Shown in pieces: positions 1 to 6,234 of a DNA stretch of 37,736 bases; within the stretch, counting starts at the first letter, position 1; every line of letters begins with the position of its first letter. Made by a program: the position numbers and the translations under genes. This DNA comes from Muribaculaceae bacterium (GTDB lineage: Bacteria > Bacteroidota > Bacteroidia > Bacteroidales > Muribaculaceae): assembly GCA_020026215.1 (NCBI GenBank), contig JAHHQT010000009.1:1-37736 (forward strand), written 5' to 3'. Under the pieces are notes generated by a model. That model was not told the origin of the DNA. It searched no databases and saw only the letters and a program-made list of their open reading frames with translations.

Positions 1-391
1 GTTCATCCACCTAAAAATTCTCTCCACAAATTTAGGAATCTCCTTCCAAAAAAATATTACAAAACCGTAACGCTTCTCAAAACTCACATTTTTATTTCCA
101 TTGGAAAATAAATTTCACCAAAAAGACTCAAAATAAGCCACTTATTTACGCATAACTATCCGAACGCACACAAAAATCACAACCAAAACGCATCAACGCA
201 TCGCGAAACAAGTACTAATACACTATCAATCAACAACATAGCCAATAGACACACATCACCGCCCCACAACTCAGAAAAATCGCAAAAACCAACAAATCCG
301 CACCTTGCCCCTTGCCAACCCCTTCACCGACACCAAAATTGTTAAAATTAAAAAAATCAGGCATCTTCTTTTTTCTTACCGCAACTTACAC
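1..391. other. Non-coding C/A-rich upstream region
   Basis: No credible reading frame on either strand. The plus strand is rich in A and C and poor in G, especially from 160 to 345, which is unlike the coding DNA that follows. It contains ATCCGCAC at 296-303 and AACGCATCGC at 195-204; both words recur in the opposite orientation in the G/T-rich gap at 3540-3840. An imperfect inverted repeat (CCTAAA at 10-15, TTTAGG at 31-36) lies near the left edge. I see no DnaA-box cluster or tRNA. Confidence 0.6.
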
Positions 392-399
392 TATCTTTG
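392..399 (+). promoter_or_regulatory. Bacteroidota -7 promoter element for ybeY-mnmG
   Basis: TATCTTTG matches the Bacteroidota sigma-ABfr -7 consensus TAnnTTTG exactly. It lies 20 nt before the ybeY start codon, giving a predicted leader of only about 15 nt. The upstream -33 region is T-rich without a clear TTTG. Confidence 0.65.
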
Positions 400-419
400 T
401 AGTTGATTCTCATTGAAAA

Positions 420-863
420 ATGGCAGATTTAACTTTTATCTCAGATGGAGTTCAAATGCCTCAATTAGACGAGACGTTAATCAGACGTTGGATAGAGGCA
501 GTGGCCCAAGGTTTTTTTCATAAATCAGTGGGTGACCTTTCATATATTTTCTGCAACGATGAAAAGATAATAGAAGTCAACCGTCAATACTTACAGCACG
601 ATTACTTCACCGATATCATCACCTTCGATTACGGTCGTTTACACAAAATCTCAGGTGATATGTTCATTTCCCTCGATACAGTCCGCTCAAACGCCGAAAT
701 GGTCGGTGCACCTTACGAGACCGAACTCAACCGTGTCATTATTCATGGCGTGCTTCACCTATGCGGTGTCAACGACAAGGGACCTGGAGAGAGAGAAATT
801 ATGGAAAGTTATGAAAACAAATCATTAGAACTTCTTTCGCAATTACAAAATTCTGATAAATGA
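420..863 (+). CDS. ybeY: Endoribonuclease YbeY (rRNA maturation factor)
   Basis: Cytoplasmic metal-dependent endoribonuclease that acts in 16S rRNA 3'-end maturation and ribosome quality control. At 147 residues it is family-sized. The zinc motif is visible as HGVLHLCGVNDK near residues 109-120. Two histidines of the usual H-x3-H-x5-H pattern are present, but the third position is lysine, which I recall as common in Bacteroidota members of the family rather than a defect. The start is the first ATG after the promoter. The stop overlaps the mnmG start in an ATGA, so the two genes are probably translationally coupled. Reading frame intact. Confidence 0.93.
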   Translation: MADLTFISDGVQMPQLDETLIRRWIEAVAQGFFHKSVGDLSYIFCNDEKIIEVNRQYLQHDYFTDIITFDYGRLHKISGDMFISLDTVRSNAEMVGAPYETELNRVIIHGVLHLCGVNDKGPGEREIMESYENKSLELLSQLQNSDK

Positions 864-2737
864 AATTTGAATACGACGTTATAGTAATTGGAGCCGGTCA
901 CGCCGGTTGTGAAGCCGCTTGCGCATCAGCAAACCTCGGTTCATCCACATTGTTGATTACAATGGACATGAACAAGATTGCCCAGATGAGCTGTAACCCC
1001 GCTGTGGGTGGTATAGCCAAAGGACAGATTGTTCGAGAAATCGATGCACTCGGCGGACAAATGGGACTTGTCACAGACAAAGCCGCCATACAATTTCGCA
1101 TGCTTAACCGCTCAAAAGGCCCTGCTATGTGGAGCCCGAGAGCACAAGCCGACCGTATCAAATTCATCGAAGCATGGCGAACTAAAATCGAAAACACCCC
1201 CAACCTATACATGTGGCAGGATTCTGCCGTAGAACTCGTCATCGAGGATATGCAGGTAAAGGGCGTAAAGACAGCCTTGGGAGTTACATTCAAAGCCAAC
1301 GCCGTAGTCCTTACAGCAGGCACATTCCTTAACGGATTGATGCACGTAGGACGCGTACAGCTTGAAGGCGGACGTATTTCCGAACCCGCATCCTATGGCA
1401 TCACCGAACAATTAAAATCCATCGGTTTCGCAGCCGACAGGATGAAGACAGGTACTCCGGTCCGCATCGACGGCCGTACCATCAAATTCGACTTGGCTAC
1501 AAAACAAGAAGGCGAGAACGACTTCCACAAGTTCTCATTCCTTCCCGAATCAAAGCGCACACTGGAACAACGCCCGTGCTGGATTATCTACACGAACGAA
1601 ACCGTGCACAACATCCTGCGCGAAGGCTTGCCTGATTCACCGCTTTACAACGGAACTATCAAAAGTATCGGACCTCGCTATTGTCCGAGTATAGAAACAA
1701 AAATCGTGACATTTGCCGACAAGGACGCACACCAGTTGTTCTTGGAACCGGAAGGCGAAACCACTCAGGAATACTACTTGAACGGATTCTCCTCTTCACT
1801 TCCATTGGACGTACAGATTCGTGCCATGTCCGAAGTTCCGGCACTTGCCGAAGCACAAATATATCGTCCGGGTTACGCCATCGAATACGATTTCTTTGAC
1901 CCGACACAATTACGCCACAGCCTTGAAACCAAATTAGTATCAGGTCTGTTCTTCGCAGGACAGGTAAATGGTACAACAGGCTACGAAGAAGCAGCAGGAC
2001 AAGGCTTGATAGCAGGTATCAACGCACACCGCCACTGCACCGACGAAGAACCGTTCGTGCTTGGTCGTGACGAAGCCTATATCGGCGTATTGATTGATGA
2101 TTTGGTTACAAAAGGCGTTGACGAGCCTTACCGTATGTTCACCTCACGTGCCGAATACCGCATCTTGTTGCGTCAGGACGATGCAGACATGCGCTTGACA
2201 CCGAAAGGCTACGAAATCGGTTTGGCGACAGAACACCGCTACCAATTAATGCTTGACAAAAAGGCACAACGCGACAAATTGATTGAGTTCGCACACGAAT
2301 TTTCCGTAAAGGCAGCCAACATCAATCCGTATTTAGAAAGTTTGGGATTGTCTCCGTTGAAACAATCCGTGCGCTTGTTCGATTTGATTTTGCGCCCGCA
2401 GTTGAACATAGAAATGCTTGCCACACAAATTCCGCAACTCAATGCCCTAATCGAAACATTCGAAGAAGCACGCCGCAGCGAAATTGTTGAAGCAGCAGAA
2501 ATTTTGATTAAATACCAAGGCTACATTGAAAGAGAAAAATTGATAGCCGAAAAAATAGAACGACTTGAACACGTCAAACTTCGTGGAAAATTGAATTATT
2601 CAGAAATCAACGCCATTTCCACAGAAGCAAGACAGAAGCTCACAAAGATTGATCCCGAGACTGTGGCACAAGCATCACGCATCCCGGGAATTTCTCCAAG
2701 CGATGTGAATATACTTCTGCTAATGTTAGGCAGATAG
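860..2737 (+). CDS. mnmG: tRNA uridine-34 5-carboxymethylaminomethyl synthesis enzyme MnmG (GidA)
   Basis: FAD-dependent subunit of the MnmE-MnmG complex, which installs the carboxymethylaminomethyl group on the wobble uridine of several tRNAs. At 625 residues it has the usual length. The N-terminal dinucleotide-binding motif GAGHAGCEAA is at about residues 11-20, followed by the family stretch SCNPAVGGIAKG. The central FAD-binding region holds AGTFLNGL, with GYEEAAGQGLIAGINA near residue 375 and a helical C-terminal MnmE-contact domain ending in LLLMLGR. It overlaps ybeY by 4 nt and is followed at once by a parS-like palindrome. In many bacteria gidA lies near the chromosome origin, which fits that site. 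Confidence 0.97.
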   Translation: MKFEYDVIVIGAGHAGCEAACASANLGSSTLLITMDMNKIAQMSCNPAVGGIAKGQIVREIDALGGQMGLVTDKAAIQFRMLNRSKGPAMWSPRAQADRIKFIEAWRTKIENTPNLYMWQDSAVELVIEDMQVKGVKTALGVTFKANAVVLTAGTFLNGLMHVGRVQLEGGRISEPASYGITEQLKSIGFAADRMKTGTPVRIDGRTIKFDLATKQEGENDFHKFSFLPESKRTLEQRPCWIIYTNETVHNILREGLPDSPLYNGTIKSIGPRYCPSIETKIVTFADKDAHQLFLEPEGETTQEYYLNGFSSSLPLDVQIRAMSEVPALAEAQIYRPGYAIEYDFFDPTQLRHSLETKLVSGLFFAGQVNGTTGYEEAAGQGLIAGINAHRHCTDEEPFVLGRDEAYIGVLIDDLVTKGVDEPYRMFTSRAEYRILLRQDDADMRLTPKGYEIGLATEHRYQLMLDKKAQRDKLIEFAHEFSVKAANINPYLESLGLSPLKQSVRLFDLILRPQLNIEMLATQIPQLNALIETFEEARRSEIVEAAEILIKYQGYIEREKLIAEKIERLEHVKLRGKLNYSEINAISTEARQKLTKIDPETVAQASRIPGISPSDVNILLLMLGR

Positions 2738-2743
2738 ATGCAA

Positions 2744-2763
2744 ATTGTTCCACGTGGAACAAT
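2744..2763. promoter_or_regulatory. Putative parS centromere-like site (ParB binding)
   Basis: The core TGTTCCACGTGGAACA (2746-2761) is a perfect 16-bp palindrome, extended by two further pairs to 20 bp. It differs from the widely conserved chromosomal parS sequence TGTTTCACGTGAAACA at two symmetric positions only, so dyad symmetry is kept. It is intergenic, 6 nt after the mnmG stop and 45 nt before apt. No T-run follows it, so a terminator role is unlikely. The parS consensus is established knowledge; function here is inferred. Confidence 0.82.
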
Positions 2764-2808
2764 GGAAAAACGAATTAAAAAAAATTATAACTAATAATAA
2801 CTCAAAAC

Positions 2809-3333
2809 ATGGAACTTGAAAAAGTAAAAAGTGTAATCCGTGACGTCTATGACTTCCCTAAGAAAGGAATCGTTTTCAAAGATTTGACAACAGCCTTCAA
2901 AGATCCGGAAGCTATGCACATCATCGGTGAATCACTTAAACAACGTTACCAAAATCTTGGTGTCACAAAAGTGGTCGGAATCGAATCACGCGGATTTATC
3001 GGTGCATCAGTTTTAGCATACGAACTTAACGCAGGCTTCGTGCCAGTACGTAAACCGGGGAAATTGCCAGCTGATACCTTGAAAAAATCTTACAGTAAAG
3101 AATATGGAACAGACACAATCGAAATTCACCGCGATGCAATCGACGAAAACGATGTAGTTGTTCTTCACGATGACCTTCTTGCAACAGGTGGAACAATGGC
3201 TGCTGCTTATGAATTGGTAAAAAGCATGAATCCTAAAAAGATTTACATCGACTTTATCGTTGAATTGGAATTCTTGGAAGGACGTAAAGCATTCCCAGCT
3301 GATGTAGAAGTTAATTCTCTAATCAAATACTAA
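2809..3333 (+). CDS. apt: Adenine phosphoribosyltransferase
   Basis: Purine salvage enzyme converting adenine and PRPP to AMP and pyrophosphate in the cytoplasm. The 174 residues cover a complete type I phosphoribosyltransferase fold. The N-terminal FPKKGIVFKDLT segment (about residues 17-28), the GIESRGFIGA loop near 58-67 and the PRPP-binding loop VVLHDDLLATGGTMAAA near 121-137 are all present. It starts 71 nt after mnmG, with the parS-like site in the gap. No separate promoter is obvious, so it may be read from the ybeY promoter. A strong hairpin terminator follows 27 nt after the stop. In related genomes I recall uvrC coming next; here the block ends and a gene-poor gap begins. Confidence 0.95.
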   Translation: MELEKVKSVIRDVYDFPKKGIVFKDLTTAFKDPEAMHIIGESLKQRYQNLGVTKVVGIESRGFIGASVLAYELNAGFVPVRKPGKLPADTLKKSYSKEYGTDTIEIHRDAIDENDVVVLHDDLLATGGTMAAAYELVKSMNPKKIYIDFIVELEFLEGRKAFPADVEVNSLIKY

Positions 3334-3360
3334 GATTTTAATTAATTGCGATATATTTAG

Positions 3361-3393
3361 CGAGAGTCATAGCAATATGGCTCTCGTTTTTTT
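3361..3393 (+). terminator. Rho-independent terminator after apt
   Basis: A 10-bp stem (3361-3370 with 3377-3386, one G-U pair) has a 6-nt loop and is followed by seven T residues. It ends the ybeY-mnmG-apt unit. Confidence 0.88.
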
Positions 3394-3550
3394 GTGTCCT
3401 TTTGGGAGAGATTGGCAATGCCCTTTCCTACCCGACAGATACGCAAAAGGAGAATTTGGAGCTATTCCAGTCATTGGGGAAAATCTCTATTTAACCCATT
3501 TGCGAAAATAAAATGCCATAAAGAGTATTGTATAAAAAACGAGATTTCCC

Positions 3551-3572
3551 CAAAGTTTGGGTGCGGATATGG
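3551..3572 (+). repeat. Degenerate 22-bp repeat, copy 1
   Basis: First of three copies of CAAAnnTTGGnTGCGGATAT-type sequence. It matches copy 2 (3714-3735) at 19 of 22 positions by eye. Copies start 163 and 104 bp apart, so this is not a regular array. Confidence 0.45.
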
Positions 3573-3713
3573 GCGCGGCGCGGAATGGTTGGGGTGTGGG
3601 ACAAGAGTGTTTTGAGGGTGGTGGTGAGGTAAAATGCGATTATTGGGAGTGTTCAGAATGTTGATTCTGCAATAATATTTGATAGGAAATTGGTGCAAAA
3701 ACTCCTTTTTCGG

Positions 3714-3735
3714 CAAAACTTGGATGCGGATATGG
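3714..3735 (+). repeat. Degenerate 22-bp repeat, copy 2
   Basis: Second copy, with core TTGGATGCGGATATGG. It is followed closely by GCGATGCGTT at 3739-3748, a word that also occurs inverted at 195-204. Confidence 0.45.
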
Positions 3736-3817
3736 AGAGCGATGCGTTTATAGATGTTGTGAGGTTGGGTGGCGTTTGAGTGTGAGCGGTTGTGGATGCA
3801 GGATGTAAATCCTGTGG

Positions 3818-3839
3818 GAAAACTTGAGTGCGGATGTGT
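3818..3839 (+). repeat. Degenerate 22-bp repeat, copy 3
   Basis: Most diverged copy, with core TTGAGTGCGGATGTG; about 17 of 22 positions match copy 2. Confidence 0.35.
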
Positions 3840-4107
3840 AGTGTGTACCTAAATCAAGAGGCTTTTAAAAGGTTGATTTGGCAGTTTGGTGCGAGAGTTG
3901 ATGTTTATCATGCAGGGAGAGAAAGGCGGTAAATGGGCGGTAAAGACAGGCTTGCATTCTGCTCGAAATTTGCGAGGATGAATGAGAAATGATAGATTCG
4001 TGAATGGTGGGAAGTTGCGGAAGAGGGGCTGAAATTGGCGGGAAAGGGTGAGAAAGTTAGGATGTGTTAATGTGGGGATGGGATGGTGGATTTGTGATTT
4101 TATTTGT

Positions 4108-4115
4108 TAGTTTTG
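4108..4115 (+). promoter_or_regulatory. Candidate -7 promoter element for the secreted-repeat pair
   Basis: TAGTTTTG fits TAnnTTTG and lies about 90 nt before the first secreted-repeat gene. A TTTG at 4091-4094 is too close (13 nt) to be a normal -33 box, so only the -7 element is supported. Confidence 0.45.
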
Positions 4116-4207
4116 TAGCTCTGAATCTCGTTTATGGGATTCTACTGTGAGAAATTTATACTGAACCGAACGTAAATCTTTGGACTATGGAACTGAATCT
4201 TGTGGCT

Positions 4208-4456
4208 ATGAAGATGATGCTTATCGGCGTTTTTATGCTGTGCACCGTTTCGGTGTGGGCGCAAGACTACACCGAGAAGTACAACGAGTTTTATGATCGC
4301 ACGGAGTTTCTCGACAAGTCGGGCAAGAAAATCGGCTACAAGAAATACAACGAGTTCTACAAGCGTTGGGAAGTGTTCGATATGAACCATCACAAAATCG
4401 GCATCTATAAATGGAACGATTTTTACAAACGCTGGGAGTACTCGAAAGTGAAATAA
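4208..4456 (+). CDS. Small secreted KYNE-repeat protein
   Basis: Function unknown. The product is a typical Sec signal peptide (MKMMLIGVFMLCTVSVWAQ) followed by about 60 residues made of three short repeats of the form KYNEFYxRWExFD or KWNDFYKRWEY, rich in Tyr, Trp, Lys and Glu. An in-frame ATG at 4187 would add seven residues (MELNLVA); I prefer 4208 because it gives a conventional signal peptide. The mature part should be periplasmic or surface-exposed. It resembles WG/MORN-like aromatic-rich repeats but I cannot assign it to a family. The next gene, 33 nt downstream, encodes a longer paralogue with the same repeat, so the pair probably arose by duplication and is co-transcribed. Confidence 0.75.
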   Translation: MKMMLIGVFMLCTVSVWAQDYTEKYNEFYDRTEFLDKSGKKIGYKKYNEFYKRWEVFDMNHHKIGIYKWNDFYKRWEYSKVK

Positions 4457-4489
4457 TCTCCAAGCAGAAATCTACTAACCTTTCAAAAT

Positions 4490-4903
4490 ATGAAACAAAT
4501 CCTTTTCTTTATTTTCTTATTCTGCTCCATCGCAGTGTGGGGGCAAGACGACAAGTACTGCATCAACGGACCGATTGTGTTCTATAATTTCGACGGTCAG
4601 CCGAACGGCTACACGAAATACAACGAGACACGCCGATATTGGGAATACTATGACGCTAACGACCGTTTGCGGAAAACGAAAGCATACGTGAGCCCATTCC
4701 GTGCGGAGTACTATGACAGCACCGGGAAGATTATCGGTACGGAGGTGTACAACGAGACAGAGAAACGAGTGAACTGTTTTGACCCTTACGGACGAAAGGA
4801 CGGTTATCAAAAATACGACGAGGCGACAGGTTGCTGGGAAATCTTTGCCTCGGGAGACAGAAAGACCGCCATTTGCAAGTGGAACACCGAGAAAAAGGTG
4901 TGA
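4490..4903 (+). CDS. Secreted KYNE-repeat protein, longer paralogue
   Basis: Function unknown. The 137-residue product has signal peptide MKQILFFIFLFCSIAVWGQ and then about five repeats built on GYTKYNETRRYWEYYD, YDSTGKIIGTEVYNE, DGYQKYDEATGCWEIF and CKWNTEKK. Each repeat has a G-[YT]-x-K/V-Y-N/D-E core followed by an aromatic pair. Two extra cysteines (near residues 24 and 93) are absent from the smaller neighbour. It lies 33 nt after that paralogue in the same orientation. A weak and a strong hairpin terminator follow. The repeat spacing suggests a small beta-rich fold; I know of no assigned role. Confidence 0.8.
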   Translation: MKQILFFIFLFCSIAVWGQDDKYCINGPIVFYNFDGQPNGYTKYNETRRYWEYYDANDRLRKTKAYVSPFRAEYYDSTGKIIGTEVYNETEKRVNCFDPYGRKDGYQKYDEATGCWEIFASGDRKTAICKWNTEKKV

Positions 4904-5054
4904 GAATACAAAACTGTGCGCTAATGAGCTGGTTGACAATAAAATAGAAACAAAATATTTTCGTTTTATAAAATTGACTATCAGCGAGTTAAGTGTAAAA
5001 ACGGCATAAATGAACGCCTTTAGAATTGAATATTTTTCGCCGTACCGATACGTT

Positions 5055-5088
5055 GGTCAATAGAAAGGCATAAAATTGACCGTTTTTT
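5055..5088 (+). terminator. Weak rho-independent terminator
   Basis: GGTCAAT (5055-5061) pairs with ATTGACC (5075-5081) across a 13-nt loop and is followed by six T residues. It could end the secreted-repeat transcript. The rest of the gap from 4904 to 5222 is AT-rich and shows no gene. Confidence 0.45.
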
Positions 5089-5116
5089 CAGCGCGAATTT
5101 TTCAGACATAAAAAAT

Positions 5117-5156
5117 TCCCGATTGTCCCCTCAATTTTTTGTTGAGACAGTCGGGA
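5117..5156. terminator. Bidirectional terminator between convergent genes
   Basis: A long stem (TCCCGATTGTC with GACAGTCGGGA, plus inner CTCAA/TTGAG) is flanked by an A-run on the left and a T-rich stretch on the right. It can therefore stop both the plus-strand secreted-repeat transcript and the minus-strand esterase transcript. Confidence 0.82.
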
Positions 5157-5222
5157 GTTTTATTTTCGTGCATCCCCTACCCTAACTTTTCATTTTTTGA
5201 AAAAAGGGAAGTTGTACGAGGA

Positions 5223-5762
5223 TTAAAGGTTTTGAAGCAAATCGATCAAAGGGAAAACATACTTTTTCAATTCCTCTTCCTTGATGCGATGTTCTCCCCC
5301 GGGTATAGAGAGGGTATGTCCTTTCAAATACAACTTTTCAAATTCTTCTCTAAAATTAATCACCTCGTCATTTGTTCCAAAGAATCCAAAGGTAGCACCT
5401 TTCACCTTGTCGTCAGCCAAGCTGCGCATTTCATCCTCGTAGGGCTTGTAGGTTTCAGCCAACTCGGGAGCACAACCAATCAACGGCAAAGATACAGATG
5501 GTCGCAAAGTCGGGTTGATGGCGATACGAATCGGGGCATAGACATTCAAAGTGACAAATCCACCGAGGGAAGTTCCCAAGACAATAGCGTCGGGGTGTTC
5601 TGCCAATAGTTGGCGGGCAATGCCGACTGCCTCGTTAGCATCAACGGGGAGTTTCGGTGCGATTACATTGTATTTCCCGCCTAACAGCCTTTGAATTGTC
5701 CTGCCTGTGCTTCCTGATGAATTGTACCCATGCAAGTAAATAATAGCCTTAAATTTCTCCAT
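5223..5762 (-). CDS. YqiA-like alpha/beta-hydrolase (UPF0227 family esterase)
   Basis: Predicted cytoplasmic serine esterase of the YqiA/UPF0227 group; natural substrate unknown. From MEKFKAIIYLHGY the protein is 179 residues, close to the family size. It shows the oxyanion LHGYNSSG segment near residues 8-15, the nucleophile elbow LGTSLGGF near residue 70, a late acidic residue in FGTNDEVINF and the final catalytic histidine in GGEHRI. The frame is open upstream to 5849, but those 29 residues are unlike the family and the conserved strand begins right after the chosen ATG at 5762. It stands alone between the terminator and the broken hsdR tail. Confidence 0.8.
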   Translation of the reverse strand: MEKFKAIIYLHGYNSSGSTGRTIQRLLGGKYNVIAPKLPVDANEAVGIARQLLAEHPDAIVLGTSLGGFVTLNVYAPIRIAINPTLRPSVSLPLIGCAPELAETYKPYEDEMRSLADDKVKGATFGFFGTNDEVINFREEFEKLYLKGHTLSIPGGEHRIKEEELKKYVFPLIDLLQNL

Positions 5763-5871
5763 ACGCCTTTTTGTGTTTACTGAAACAACAACTCTAATAT
5801 AGTCATAGTTGGAAAAAATTTCAAAAAATCGGTACAAAAATTTTTTCAACGTATGGACAAAACCTTATTTT

Positions 5872-6234
5872 CTATGCTATTTCTGACTCTGTTTCGGGAG
5901 TATAATCCGCCCATTCTTCGCACTGACGGATGACAATTTCCAAAGCATTGTTAGTTTCTTCAGGCGCATAATGGTATTTCTTTAAAAGTCGCTTAATCAT
6001 ACGACGCATTCCTGCACGTGCAGATTCCTTTTTCTGCCAATCTATGGTGCGGTTCTTGCGCAAAGCATCCGTCAATTCCTTGGTCATAGCTACCAATTCA
6101 TCATTCTTGTAGAAATCATGCACAGCCTGTGGGCGAGTCAACGCATCATAAAACGCCTTTTCTTCCTTAGTCAAGCCCAAGTCATTTCCTGCTTTTTCCA
6201 CTACAGAAATATCCTTTGCCAACTTCAAAAGTTC
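5872..6234 (-). pseudogene. hsdR: hsdR C-terminal fragment, cut off by an in-frame TAG
   Basis: This stretch encodes the C-terminal helical region of a type I restriction subunit (LLKLAKDI, EKAFYDALTR, ESARAGMRRMIKRLLKKYHY, ending in EEWADYTPE). It is in the same frame as the upstream 909-codon part and separated from it only by a TAG at 6235-6237. Reading through gives NEEVI-stop-ELLKLAKDI, where relatives have glutamate, so one GAG-to-TAG change explains the break. A TTG at 6226-6228 could in principle restart translation, but no ribosome-binding site is evident. In EcoR124-type enzymes this region contacts the methylase core. Confidence 0.8.

Larger units (their letters stand above)
3394..4107. 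other. Long gene-poor G/T-rich stretch with degenerate repeats
   Basis: About 700 bp without a believable gene. From about 3540 the plus strand is rich in G and T and poor in C, the mirror image of the C/A-rich region at 1-360. GGGGAAAATCTC near 3476 and GAGATTTCCCC at 3541-3551 form a long-range inverted repeat. Three copies of a 22-bp degenerate repeat lie within it (listed separately). GCGATGCGTT at 3739-3748 is the reverse complement of a word at 195-204. No RNA family is recognised. Confidence 0.6.

Noticed and set aside
1..391. Gap before ybeY-mnmG as the replication origin
   Set aside because: No cluster of DnaA boxes (TTATCCACA type), no dnaA gene and no AT-rich 13-mer repeats could be seen; parS proximity alone does not place oriC.
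3551..3839. Three 22-bp repeats as a CRISPR array
   Set aside because: Copies start 163 and 104 bp apart, are degenerate, and no cas genes are present.
6012..6023. CACGTG-centred palindrome CTGCACGTGCAG in the hsdR tail as a second parS
   Set aside because: Outside the CACGTG core it does not match the parS arms and it lies in coding sequence. The CACGTG at 25098-25103 also lacks the arms.
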